Source of the DNA: SZUA-430 sp034440175
GTDB taxonomy: Bacteria > Pseudomonadota > Alphaproteobacteria > Micropepsales > Micropepsaceae
Assembly (NCBI GenBank): GCA_034440175.1
Contig: JAWXBO010000185.1
Location: forward strand, 25,951-89,950
DNA: 64,000 bases
Direction of reading: 5' to 3'
A model generated the notes under the pieces. The model was not told where the DNA came from. It ran no database searches and saw only the letters and a program-made list of their open reading frames with translations. Positions 50,654 to 59,216 of this stretch are shown here, piece after piece (position 1 is the first letter of the stretch; every line of letters starts with the position of its first letter). The translations under genes and the position numbers were made by a program.

Positions 50654-52210
50654 ATGATCCGGGCACTTTGGCTCTTTCTTCTCATCGCGGTGATAGCCGT
50701 CGTGGCCAGCGCCGTCGCCGACATCGAAGGCGCCGTCACCATTACACTGCCAAATCGCGAGGTCCGGCTTGGCATTCCTGTGGCCATTGCCCTGGTAATC
50801 GTTCTGTCCATTCTCACCATCATTACCTATCGCGTTATCACGACATTCGTAGATGCCCCGGCGGAGTTCTTCCGCTGGCGCGCCATGGGCCGGCGCCGCC
50901 GCGGCTTTGCAGCGGTCACCAAAGGCCTCGTTGCCATCGCCGCGGGCGACGACGACGAAGCACGCCGCCAATCACGCAAAGCTCTGGCATTGGTAGGAGA
51001 GCCGCCACTGGTCATGCTGCTGGCCGCACAAGCAGCCCAGATCGACGGCGATGAAGCGGCCGCACAACGCTACTACACCCAAATGCTGCAATCCAAAGAG
51101 ACCGAGTTCCTGGGGCTGCGAGGCTTGTTCATGGCAGCGATCCGCCGCGGCGACACGGCGCAAGCCATCCTGATCGCCGAGCGCTCCAGAGTGTTGCGCC
51201 CCAAAACCAAATGGGCCTTGAACGCCCTTTTTGAGCTGAACGTGGCACAGCGCCGCTGGCAAGCCGCATCCGACGCCATCGATGCCCAACAAAAATTCAC
51301 CCACATTGACTCAGGAACCGCCAAGCGCCGCAGGGCGGTGTTGGCGGCGGCAATCGCCATCGATGCCCGGGCCAATGGCGACGGAGAGGCCGCAGCGAAG
51401 GCCGCCGAAGACGCGCTCTCGTTGGCGCCAGGCTTCGCACCGGCGGCATTGATCGCGGCCAGACACGCCGCCGCCCAAGGCAGGCTTTGGCGCGCCGCCA
51501 GCCTGATTGAAACCGCATGGGGACAAGAACCCCACCCGGACCTCGCGCGAGGCTATGCAAATCTGAAACCGGAAGAAACCTCCCAGGCCCGGGCAAAACG
51601 CCTGGCCGCTCTCGCCAGCATGAACCCCCAACATCCCGAAAGCCAGATCCTCAAAACCGCAGTCGCCATGTCGCAAGGACATTACGAGGAGGCGCGAGAA
51701 GCGTTGCGCCCGCTCGCAGAGCGCGCCTCGTCGGTGCGCGTCTGCCTCTTGATGGCCGATATAGAGCGCGCCCTTGGCGGGGACAGTTTGGTTGCCCGCG
51801 ACTGGGCAACGCGCGCCCTCAGAGCACCGCGTGACGCCCAATGGGTCTGCGCCTCTTGCGCCCGCCCCCACAATGACTGGTCGCCGGTTTGCGCCGCTTG
51901 CAATGCATTTGACACTTTGGCCTGGCAAAGCGGCACTCGCGGTATCGTCGATACCATGCCCCCCTCCGACAGCGTCCAGGCCTATACCCAAGCCACGGAA
52001 AATGCAGGCGCGCTCTACCGCGATACGGTTAAGACCGGGCCCAAGGCACCAGGCACTACCTCGCATGAGCCATCAAGGGAGGTTTCTCCTGAGGCCGATG
52101 ACGCGATAATCTTTGCCCCGCCGCGCGCGCCCGATGATCCGGGCCCGGATGCGGAAGACTACACATTGAGCGGCGATGACAAGCGCCGCAAACGGAGCGG
52201 CGTATGGTAG
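50654..52210 (+). CDS. hemY: HemY-like protein with C-terminal zinc ribbon
   Basis: A 518-residue HemY_N/TPR protein. Two N-terminal membrane helices (ALWLFLLIAVIAVVASAVAD, GIPVAIALVIVLSILTIITY) are followed by TPR-like helices. Near residue 400 sits WVCASCARPHNDWSPVC with CAACNAF, a CxxC/CxxC rubredoxin-like ribbon such as LapB also carries. Despite its name this family is not protoporphyrinogen oxidase; its role in haem synthesis is indirect. The stop lies seven bases inside the next gene. Confidence 0.87.
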   Translation: MIRALWLFLLIAVIAVVASAVADIEGAVTITLPNREVRLGIPVAIALVIVLSILTIITYRVITTFVDAPAEFFRWRAMGRRRRGFAAVTKGLVAIAAGDDDEARRQSRKALALVGEPPLVMLLAAQAAQIDGDEAAAQRYYTQMLQSKETEFLGLRGLFMAAIRRGDTAQAILIAERSRVLRPKTKWALNALFELNVAQRRWQAASDAIDAQQKFTHIDSGTAKRRRAVLAAAIAIDARANGDGEAAAKAAEDALSLAPGFAPAALIAARHAAAQGRLWRAASLIETAWGQEPHPDLARGYANLKPEETSQARAKRLAALASMNPQHPESQILKTAVAMSQGHYEEAREALRPLAERASSVRVCLLMADIERALGGDSLVARDWATRALRAPRDAQWVCASCARPHNDWSPVCAACNAFDTLAWQSGTRGIVDTMPPSDSVQAYTQATENAGALYRDTVKTGPKAPGTTSHEPSREVSPEADDAIIFAPPRAPDDPGPDAEDYTLSGDDKRRKRSGVW

Positions 52211-53169
52211 GAAGTTTCATTCGCGGTCTGATCGTTCTGATTGCGATCTTGATATTCACCGCAATCGGCGCCGTCGTTTTATTCTCGGACCCCGACATCG
52301 CCGACCTCGAACTCGCCGCGAAATACGCGACCCCTCCCTCCCAGTTTGTGACCTTGCCCTCAGGCGCGAAGGTGCACTACCGCGATCAAGGTCAGCGCAA
52401 CGGCCCGGCTCTCGTCTTGCTCCACGGCACGAATGCCTCGTTGCACACCTGGGAACCCTGGGTCGCTCAAATCGGCGACCAGTTCCGCATGATCAGCCTT
52501 GACTTGCCCTCGCACGGGCTGACCGGCGCCGTACCTGGCGATGACTACAGCCAGGAAGGCATGACCCAGTTCGTCGATGAGTTCACCAAGGCGATGGGCA
52601 TTGAACGTTTCGCCTTGGCCGGCCACTCGATGGGCGGCGGCATCGCCGCACGTTTCGCCATTCAACACCCCGAGCGCCTGACGCATCTCATATTGGTCGA
52701 TGCCGGCGGCATGCCAACGGCATTGCCGCGAGACCCGGGTTGGGGCTTGACGCTCGTGCGCATCCCGCTGTTGAACTATGTATTTCTATACATCTCGCCG
52801 CGCGCGATATTCGAGGATGGCCTGACGAAAGCCTTCGTCGACGACACCCTTGTTACGCCCGATATGATCAATCGCTATTGGCAGCTCAATCGCAAAATCG
52901 GCAGCCGCGCCGCCACATTGAAACGCTTCCAGACCCCCAACGACACCGTCGTTCAGGACAACGCCGCGAAAATCACGACGCCCACACTCATCCTTTGGGG
53001 CGAACTCGACACGCTGACTCCGGCCGATATGGGCCAAGCCTACAACGCTGCCATCAAAGGCTCAAAGCTCGTCACCTTCAAAAGCACCGGCCACCTGCCC
53101 ATGGAAGAAGTCCCCGATCAAAGCGCCCGCATCCTGCGCGAGTTCCTGGCCCCAACCCCGCTGCAATAA
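52204..53169 (+). CDS. membrane-anchored alpha/beta hydrolase
   Basis: A 321-residue hydrolase with an N-terminal membrane anchor (GLIVLIAILIFTAIGAVVLF). The nucleophile elbow is LAGHSMGGGIAA (GxSxG), the Asp is in LWGELDTLTP and the His in KSTGHLPMEE. LVLLHGTNASLHTWEPW forms the oxyanion loop. The substrate is unknown. It overlaps hemY by seven bases and is the last gene of the hem operon. Confidence 0.88.
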   Translation: MVGSFIRGLIVLIAILIFTAIGAVVLFSDPDIADLELAAKYATPPSQFVTLPSGAKVHYRDQGQRNGPALVLLHGTNASLHTWEPWVAQIGDQFRMISLDLPSHGLTGAVPGDDYSQEGMTQFVDEFTKAMGIERFALAGHSMGGGIAARFAIQHPERLTHLILVDAGGMPTALPRDPGWGLTLVRIPLLNYVFLYISPRAIFEDGLTKAFVDDTLVTPDMINRYWQLNRKIGSRAATLKRFQTPNDTVVQDNAAKITTPTLILWGELDTLTPADMGQAYNAAIKGSKLVTFKSTGHLPMEEVPDQSARILREFLAPTPLQ

Positions 53170-53235
53170 GCGTGCTCAAGCAGGACATGCAGGACACGAA
53201 TCGCCTAGTTTGTTTTGTTTCACCTCCTTTTTGCC

Positions 53236-53568
53236 TCAGCGGCCGCGATACAGTTTAGGCCGCAACGCCTTAAGCCTCACTATGAGCAAACTGTCCGAAT
53301 ATTTGAGCGTGGTGCCGACAACCTCGCCATTGCGATAAATGGGCACTTCAATGCCCTGACAACCGCGCCGGTCTGCCTCTTCCTCCAGCAAATCCGCGGC
53401 CATCGTCTGCGCCAACTCCCACTCGCCTGCGAAAGCCGTGTCGTCTTTGCGCCATTGATACACCCGGCTGCGCTGATAACCGGCATTTCGCGCCGCGTCC
53501 TCGACCGGCAGCCCAAGCCCAAGCGACTCGAAAAACGTTGAATCCCTGCCGGCAGACCGGGCAGACAT
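53236..53568 (-). CDS. phage terminase small-subunit-like protein
   Basis: A 110-residue protein. The N-terminal HTH (GLPVEDAARNAGYQRSRVYQ) is followed by a helical segment and an end (GEVVGTTLKYSDSLLIVRLK, LRPKLYRGR) typical of small phage terminase-like proteins. It is a lone gene without large subunit or other phage genes, near tRNA-Thr and an integrase remnant. ATG at 53568 is preferred to the GTG at 53577. Confidence 0.62.
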   Translation of the reverse strand: MSARSAGRDSTFFESLGLGLPVEDAARNAGYQRSRVYQWRKDDTAFAGEWELAQTMAADLLEEEADRRGCQGIEVPIYRNGEVVGTTLKYSDSLLIVRLKALRPKLYRGR

Positions 53569-53765
53569 TATCGGCACTCCTCAAAACATGGAACCTCGGC
53601 CCCACCTTAGAATATAAGCAAACCACCGTTAAGAACATAACCAGAACAACAGGACTCTGCGCGACCGGGCCCCGGCCAGGTCCCGCAGATTTGCCCGCCG
53701 TTGCAGGCTTTCTGTGCCCCATTGCAGCCAACCCCGCCCGCAAGTATGTTCCGCGCCACCAAGAG

Positions 53766-53841
53766 GCCGCCTTAGCTCAGCCGGTAGAGCATCGCATTCG
53801 TAATGCGGGGGTCGCGTGTTCGAGTCACGCAGGCGGCACCA
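53766..53841 (+). tRNA. tRNA-Thr (anticodon CGT), CCA encoded
   Basis: A full cloverleaf: acceptor GCCGCCT paired with AGGCGGC, D arm GCTC/GAGC, anticodon stem TCGCA/TGCGG with loop TTCGTAA (anticodon CGT, reading ACG), T arm GCGTG/CACGC with loop TTCGAGT, discriminator A and encoded CCA. Confidence 0.96.
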
Positions 53842-54320
53842 CCCACCTCCACATCCCAGAAGCCGCGGAGCGCCGCCATTCTTGTGGGGTCTGACGCACA
53901 ATTCGAAGTGCGCGCTCTATTGGCTTGAAGACGCTCCGAAGGGCTGTGGTTCCAGTGTGGTTACATGTTGCGCCGCACCGACAGGTCCTGCGAAGGCGCT
54001 GAACTGCCGCGCCGTTCGTACGCTTCCAGCCTGATTGCCAACATTGAGTGCGCGGCCAACGTATACCCACAATTCGCCGGAATCAGAGGCAAATCGGGTT
54101 CAATCCAGTCGTTCAGGAATATGCACGCAGCAGCACCAGTAGATCGCTTCAGCAAAGAATGCTCCTGCTATCGGAACCGTTCTTCCGAAAGGGGCTTGGG
54201 GTCTGCCCTGTCTCGACCATCAAATTTCGCCTAATGACATTTTCCTCCATAGGAACTTTTTAACCACTTTATTGGAATATCGTGCAGTCGACTTAATAGA
54301 AGCAGCATTGCGAGTAATGC
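53842..54320. other. 479-bp non-coding stretch after tRNA-Thr
   Basis: No gene, RNA or repeat was recognised. Short frames here match nothing known. It could be residual DNA of an element integrated at the tRNA, plus the promoter of the GAF-GGDEF gene. Confidence 0.45.
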
Positions 54321-55358
54321 ATGCCCCCTGCTCCGATTCCAAAAAACGATGCAAATCGTTTAGACGCTCTGGCGCGGTATCAGATACTGGATACGCAGGC
54401 TGAGGAAGTCTTCGACCGGATTGCAAAACTCGCGAAACAATCCTTTGAAGTTCCGATCGCACTTATTTCTCTAGTTGACGCAGACCGCCAATGGTTCAAA
54501 TCACGTCAGGGTCTCGACCTGCGAGAAACCGCTCGTGATCGGGCGTTCTGCGGCTACACCATTCTGCAAAGAGACGTGCTCGTTGTTGAAGACGCTTCAA
54601 TGGACGATAGATTTGTCGATAATCCGTTGGTTACCTCCGAGCCGAACATTCGATTCTATGCCGGAGCGCCGCTGATGACGCCTGAAGGCTATGCCCTGGG
54701 CTCGCTTTGCGTAATCGACACCAAGCCGCGAAAGTTTCTTGATGTTGATGCCAATCTACTCCGGAACTTGGCGAACCTTGCGATGAATGAAATTGAGTTC
54801 CGCGTCGCAGATGGCAAGAATGAAGATCTGGAACGGGTCACAAACCGAGACCTGCTTTCCGATACTTACAACCAAAGTACGTTTCAAAAGTTGTATTTCG
54901 CCGAATGCGCCCGTGCCCATCGCTACTCCGCGCCTTTGTCACTGGCTGTAATCAACCTTTTCCAGCCCGACTCTCTGAACGAGGCAATTGGAGCAGGCTC
55001 GGCGGATGGCTTCGTCGGGTCCTTTCGTGATATCTGCAAGGCTGTCACGCGATCGAATGACATCGTGGCCCGGATGTCGGCAACTGAATTCGCCATATTG
55101 ATGCCAAAGACGAATTGCGACAGCGCCGAAATTGTTGTGAGCCGTATTCTAAAACGCACCATCCTGGGCGGTCGTGAAATCGACGGACACCCCTACAGCG
55201 TCAGTGCCGGGCTCGCGCAATTGCTGCCGAACCAGCGCCCAGGAGAACTGTACGCTGAGGCGACAAGGAATCTAGGCGTTGCCAGGACGTCAGGTCCGAA
55301 CAAATGCATCGCAAGCAGGCTGCCGTTTCACACGCACAATTTGGCTCGTGCGAGATAA
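54321..55358 (+). CDS. GAF-GGDEF protein with degenerate cyclase motif
   Basis: A 345-residue cytosolic sensor. The GAF domain (about residues 20-160) is of the common type with FDRIAKLAKQSFEVPIALIS, DRAFCGYTILQRDVLVVEDA and GSLCVIDTKPRKF. A GGDEF domain follows, but its motif reads SATEF (ARMSATEFAILM) instead of GGDEF, so cyclase activity is doubtful. The motif helices ISRILKR and SAGLAQL are kept. No membrane segment. It lies alone in a gene-poor stretch. Confidence 0.82.
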   Translation: MPPAPIPKNDANRLDALARYQILDTQAEEVFDRIAKLAKQSFEVPIALISLVDADRQWFKSRQGLDLRETARDRAFCGYTILQRDVLVVEDASMDDRFVDNPLVTSEPNIRFYAGAPLMTPEGYALGSLCVIDTKPRKFLDVDANLLRNLANLAMNEIEFRVADGKNEDLERVTNRDLLSDTYNQSTFQKLYFAECARAHRYSAPLSLAVINLFQPDSLNEAIGAGSADGFVGSFRDICKAVTRSNDIVARMSATEFAILMPKTNCDSAEIVVSRILKRTILGGREIDGHPYSVSAGLAQLLPNQRPGELYAEATRNLGVARTSGPNKCIASRLPFHTHNLARAR

Positions 55359-55515
55359 CTCCTCGAAAACCTGCCCGCTTGGCAACCCGAACCAGAGCTC
55401 GCTTGCGTGGTCCCGTTGTTCGTAGACTATGCGACTCGCGCTGTGTGATCGTCGGCGTTGACAGTCGTAGTCGAAGACGCACGATTCCTGTGAGTTGCGT
55501 TTGGTCGCCATTGGT

Positions 55516-55671
55516 TCAGGCTCCGAAGGCTTGTTCGAGCGCGTGAATCGCCTCGGCGCCGCCGCGGACGGCCTGTGTGTAGTGCCCGAGCGTGACTTTC
55601 GGATTGGCATGACCCGCGATGTGCATCACGGTGAAGCCTTCGGACCGCAAACGGCTGAAGGCGATTTTGAA
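55516..55671 (-). pseudogene. tyrosine recombinase (integrase) C-terminal remnant
   Basis: On the minus strand the last about 50 residues of a phage-type integrase can be read: RLRSEGFTVMHIAGHANPKV followed by TLGHYTQAVRGGAEAIHALE. The His of AGHAN and the catalytic Tyr of GHYTQ are recognisable. The upstream catalytic Arg boxes and the N-terminal arm-binding domain are absent in any frame nearby. This is a decayed integrase, 1.7 kb from tRNA-Thr. Confidence 0.72.
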
Positions 55672-55944
55672 GAACCGCAACGCGCCGCAAGAGCACGCTT
55701 GGGGGGCCGAGATCATCCTGCTTTCAGCCCAGGGTCTCGGAACGAACGAGATCATGCGCCAGACGAAGAAGTCCAAGACCTGCGTCTGGCGCTGGTAGGG
55801 ACGGTTCATGGAAGAAGGGGGCGAGGGCCTGCTACGTGACAAGACGCGACCCTCGCGGATCGCTCCACTCCGCCCGGACGCCGCCGCCCGGGTCGTAGCT
55901 ATGACGCATGAAGGTGGTCGTCGCGAAAATGCTGTTTGAAGATA

Positions 55945-55964
55945 TGGGGTCAGACACCAATTCC
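55945..55964. repeat. RAYT/REP-associated sequence
   Basis: TGGGGTCAGACACCAATTCC is like the conserved GGGGTCAGACACCAATT stretch seen next to REP-associated tyrosine transposase genes in many bacteria (recalled, not searched). No transposase remains here. Confidence 0.35.
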
Positions 55965-56146
55965 ACCACGTTGAAGCGCTCCTTCAGCGATTTGGCCTTC
56001 AACGATCACCCTTTGCGCAACAATCGCACGACTATCACGACGACAAACACAGACAGAAACGTTCGATAGACCAAGCACGCGAAGAGAACGCGTAATTGGC
56101 CGGTTGCCGCCGATGGCGAAAAGACGACGGCGAACGTCTGCACACC

Positions 56147-56398
56147 TCAAGACTTGCCGAATAACCGCGCGCGCACCTGATCGGCCGTGAGCGAGGCCCC
56201 CGGCGTGGCGCGCATCGCATCGAGGCGCGGGCCTACGATATCGCGAAGCCAGACGTCGAGATCGGGCGCGCGGTTCTCTTCCAGCGCCTCCAGCGCGTCC
56301 GCCACCGCGGCCTCCGCGCTCGGGTAGGCCGCGTCCTTGATCAACCGCTGAAGCCTTGTCGCGGCATCGCCTTTGAGTGTCAACGTGACTTCGGCCAT
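56147..56398 (-). CDS. orphan ParD-like antitoxin
   Basis: An 83-residue protein. VTLTLKGDAATRLQRLIKDA is a ribbon-helix-helix start, YPSAEAAVADALEALEE the second helix, and the C-terminus (SLTADQVRARLFGK) is like ParD antitoxins, which end in a vRxxL block. The ParE toxin normally follows directly, but no toxin-like protein is encoded downstream on the minus strand. It is either an orphan or the surviving half of a decayed pair. Confidence 0.68.
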   Translation of the reverse strand: MAEVTLTLKGDAATRLQRLIKDAAYPSAEAAVADALEALEENRAPDLDVWLRDIVGPRLDAMRATPGASLTADQVRARLFGKS

Positions 56399-57134
56399 CG
56401 GGTAATCGCGTCCTCTGCAGCAGGCGTCATCCTATCCCCGCGCAAGGCCTATCGCCAGATGAAACAGACCCACAATGTAAAGCCCCGGGAGCGCGGGCAT
56501 CCTTGCCCGCCCTTTGTGACGCGACAACTCAGCAAGAGCGGGTTGAAGGTCAGCATGTAGTCCTCGTCCATCTCGAACTAGGCGAGTGGATGCCCCAGAC
56601 TCAGGTGCAAATGATTTTGCAAGAGACCGCAGGCCACAACCTCAATTCCGGCCGCTGCGGCGGATTCTGCTTGCAATCCAATAAAAGAGTTCTATATTCG
56701 TTCCATTCGATCAGATGCGCCGTTTACGTGCCTGTCCGCTGCGACTTGAAATTTGAATATGAATTTGAAAATTGTCCCGGCGGTGGCGCTGGAACACGCG
56801 TGCAAGCGCTTGCGCCGTGTCCTATGCCACCGGCTGCGGACAAGGAAGTCTGCGCTCCATGCAGGTGCAGGTGTTGTGCAGATAAGCTTGCAGATATATT
56901 TGAAGCAAAAATTCCCGCTTTTCTGCGATGAATCCAGGTTAAAAACAGCTTATATGTATATCTGCATGCAAAACCGTATACACACACACCCAGTCTGCAG
57001 CGGCACAGTTTTTGGCCATGCGTGAGTGTTCCTGAAATCTGTGATGGTTCTGAAACGGCGCTTGGCCGCCAATGTTACGCTTTGATGCTTTGAATGACTT
57101 TGGTTGGTTGTCCCAGGTTTGGCCGTTCGGGCCG
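56399..57134. other. 736-bp region without a recognised gene
   Basis: It contains a hairpin GCGGGC/GCCCGC (56493-56510) and, from about 56690, DNA clearly richer in A and T than the flanks, with a CACACACAC run near 56980. Open frames on both strands have no family resemblance. It may be transferred or decaying DNA. Confidence 0.45.
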
Positions 57135-59216
57135 CTATTCCCCTGCCGGCTGGCGCACACGAATCAAATGCGCCCCCACCGCAGCCACTGCCAACGCCAA
57201 CCCCGCCGCATCAAACCACGGATCCGCATAGAACAACGCCAACCCTGCCGCTCCCGCGACCACCCGCTCGCTCAGATTGGCCTCCCGCCACATCCAGCCG
57301 CCAAAGGCCGCCGCAAGCATCGTCACCGCAAGCACCGCCGTTACAAAAGTTTGCGCGATGCTGGCAACGTCTCCCATCAACAACAAGCCCACCCCGTCCG
57401 GCGACAGGCAAAACATGAACGGCACCAGGAACGCCGGCAAGCAATACTTCCACGCCTGCATCATGGTGGCGAACGGCTCGCCGCGCGTAATCGCCGCCGC
57501 TGCAAAAGGCGCCAGCGCCGTTGGCGGCGACACATCCGCCAGCACCGCGTAATAAAACAAAAACATATGCGCCGCTGCTTCCGGCACCCCAACATCGCGC
57601 AAGGCCGGCACCAGCATCACGGCGGCGATAATATAAGACGCTGTCACCGGCACCGCAGTTCCCAGCAACCACATCGCAAGCGCCGCCAGCACGATCGTGA
57701 AAAGCGCGTTGCCACCGCCGAAGTCGACGATTAGGCCCGAGATGTTGAGACCCAGCCCCGTCAGCGTAATCACCGAGACAATGATACCAGCGCACGCACA
57801 TGTCGCCGCAACGCCTACCACGTTCTTCGCGCCGTCGATCAACGCGTTGAACATGCCAAAAGCTGCGGCATCAACCACACCTCCCTCGCGGCGTGCGCCA
57901 ATCCACATCGCGCCCGAGAACGCCATCGCCGCCGAGATGCCCCAGAAAACCGCCACCGAAAAGCGATCCTCAAAAAACCAGGCAATGACTGCAGCACCAA
58001 CACCGGCGGCAATGCCGGGCACCAGCACCAGCCGCGTCTCAGTCCTGACCATGCTCAAGCCGAAGCCGAGCGCAATCGACCAAAACACCGCCATAAAGGG
58101 GCTCATGCCCGTCGCCAACAGAACCGCGATCGCGCCCAGGGAAATGAAATGATAGCCAGACACTTTGGTCAGCGCCCATACAGACGCGTCGCTCGTCTTG
58201 ACCGGTGCCACGCCAAGGCGGCGCGCATCGGCCTCCACCATCAGCCAGCACGACAAATAATAAAGCAGCGTCGGCAGCGTCGCCATCACCAGCACATCGA
58301 GATAGCTGACCTGCAAATACTCAGCGATAATGAACGCCGCTGCACCTAACGTCGGCGGCGACAGCAGCGCTCCGATCCCCGCCGCCGACAACAAACCGCC
58401 TGCGACATTTGCCGGATAACCTGAGCGCTTCAACATCGGCCACGCCAGGGTCGCCAGCGTCACGGTCGTCGCCACCCCGCTGCCCGACACTGTCCCCAGA
58501 AGAAATCCGGAGGCAACCGTCGCGCGGCCCGGTGCCGAAGCACTGGGACGCTTGCCAAATAACGCGAAAGCCCACTCGATGAAAAACGCACCCGCCCCGC
58601 TCTGGGCCAGCACCGCGCCATAGATCGTGAACAACACAATGAACGTCGCCGCAACATCAAGCGGCGTCGAGAAGATGCCCTCAAGCGTCAGATAGTTCTG
58701 CCCCACAATCCGCGCCAGCGAATAGCCGCGATGATCGAGCGGTTCGGGCATGAAGGGTCCCGCCAGCGCATATCCCAGGAAGGCCAAGGTAATCAGTGGC
58801 AACGCCAGACCCGTAGTCCGACGCGTCGCTTCCAGAATACAGGCGATCAATCCGCAGCCTAGCCACACCTCAAACTCAAGCGGCCGCGTCGCCCGGGTCT
58901 TCACATCCTCGATATGCGTCGCCAGATAAATCAAGGCGGCACAGGCAACGAGAGCCAGGACAACATCGATAATCCAAACGCGATCCCTGGATCGCGAGCG
59001 CTGCAAAACCGGATGGAGCAAGAACGAAAGCGTCAGCACAAACCCCAAAAACGCCGCGCGATAAGTCGTGGTGCCGATCGAATACTGCGTCCAATAAAGC
59101 GCCAGCGCCGCCAGGCAAAAGGCAAGCCCACCGGCGAGCCAAGCCATCGCGCCTGCTAGGTTACGGGTCGGTTGCTCGTCGGTCGCAGGCAGATCGTCGG
59201 GATTCGCGCTGCTCAC
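57135..59216 (-). CDS. TRAP transporter fused permease (4TM/12TM)
   Basis: A 693-residue membrane protein joining the small (DctQ-like) and large (DctM-like) TRAP permease subunits, as in the TAXI-TRAP class. The large-subunit signature is seen in GFLLGTVSGSGVATTVTLA, GLLSAAGIGALLSPPTLGAA and MLVPALRDVGVPEAAAHMF with FYYAVLADVSPPTALAPFA. It drives Na+ or H+ symport of an organic acid. GTG at 59216 overlaps the TAXI gene stop (GTGA). Confidence 0.92.
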   Translation of the reverse strand: MSSANPDDLPATDEQPTRNLAGAMAWLAGGLAFCLAALALYWTQYSIGTTTYRAAFLGFVLTLSFLLHPVLQRSRSRDRVWIIDVVLALVACAALIYLATHIEDVKTRATRPLEFEVWLGCGLIACILEATRRTTGLALPLITLAFLGYALAGPFMPEPLDHRGYSLARIVGQNYLTLEGIFSTPLDVAATFIVLFTIYGAVLAQSGAGAFFIEWAFALFGKRPSASAPGRATVASGFLLGTVSGSGVATTVTLATLAWPMLKRSGYPANVAGGLLSAAGIGALLSPPTLGAAAFIIAEYLQVSYLDVLVMATLPTLLYYLSCWLMVEADARRLGVAPVKTSDASVWALTKVSGYHFISLGAIAVLLATGMSPFMAVFWSIALGFGLSMVRTETRLVLVPGIAAGVGAAVIAWFFEDRFSVAVFWGISAAMAFSGAMWIGARREGGVVDAAAFGMFNALIDGAKNVVGVAATCACAGIIVSVITLTGLGLNISGLIVDFGGGNALFTIVLAALAMWLLGTAVPVTASYIIAAVMLVPALRDVGVPEAAAHMFLFYYAVLADVSPPTALAPFAAAAITRGEPFATMMQAWKYCLPAFLVPFMFCLSPDGVGLLLMGDVASIAQTFVTAVLAVTMLAAAFGGWMWREANLSERVVAGAAGLALFYADPWFDAAGLALAVAAVGAHLIRVRQPAGE

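Larger units (their letters stand above)
55359..56146. other. 788-bp decayed region with integrase remnant
   Basis: Besides the recombinase tail listed separately (55516-55671), the stretch holds an 18-mer shared with 39495-39512 and a sequence often found at RAYT/REP loci (55945-55964). No intact gene was recognised; short frames after the antitoxin gene on the minus strand do not look like a toxin. Confidence 0.5.

Noticed and set aside
49613..50971. 452-codon frame antisense to the mitofilin-like gene
   Set aside because: Ala/Ser-rich mirror of the low-complexity coiled coil; no start signal and no family features.
55950..56150. 66-codon frame after the ParD-like antitoxin, considered as the toxin
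   Set aside because: No ParE/RelE or other toxin pattern; TTG start and Arg/Val-rich composition typical of a chance frame.
56753..57025. 90-codon frame in the AT-rich gap
   Set aside because: No recognisable fold and no conserved neighbour; kept as unassigned DNA.
53842..57134. Direct repeat of the tRNA-Thr 3' end (attachment site partner)
   Set aside because: Looked for copies of the T-arm/acceptor sequence downstream and did not find one within the window.
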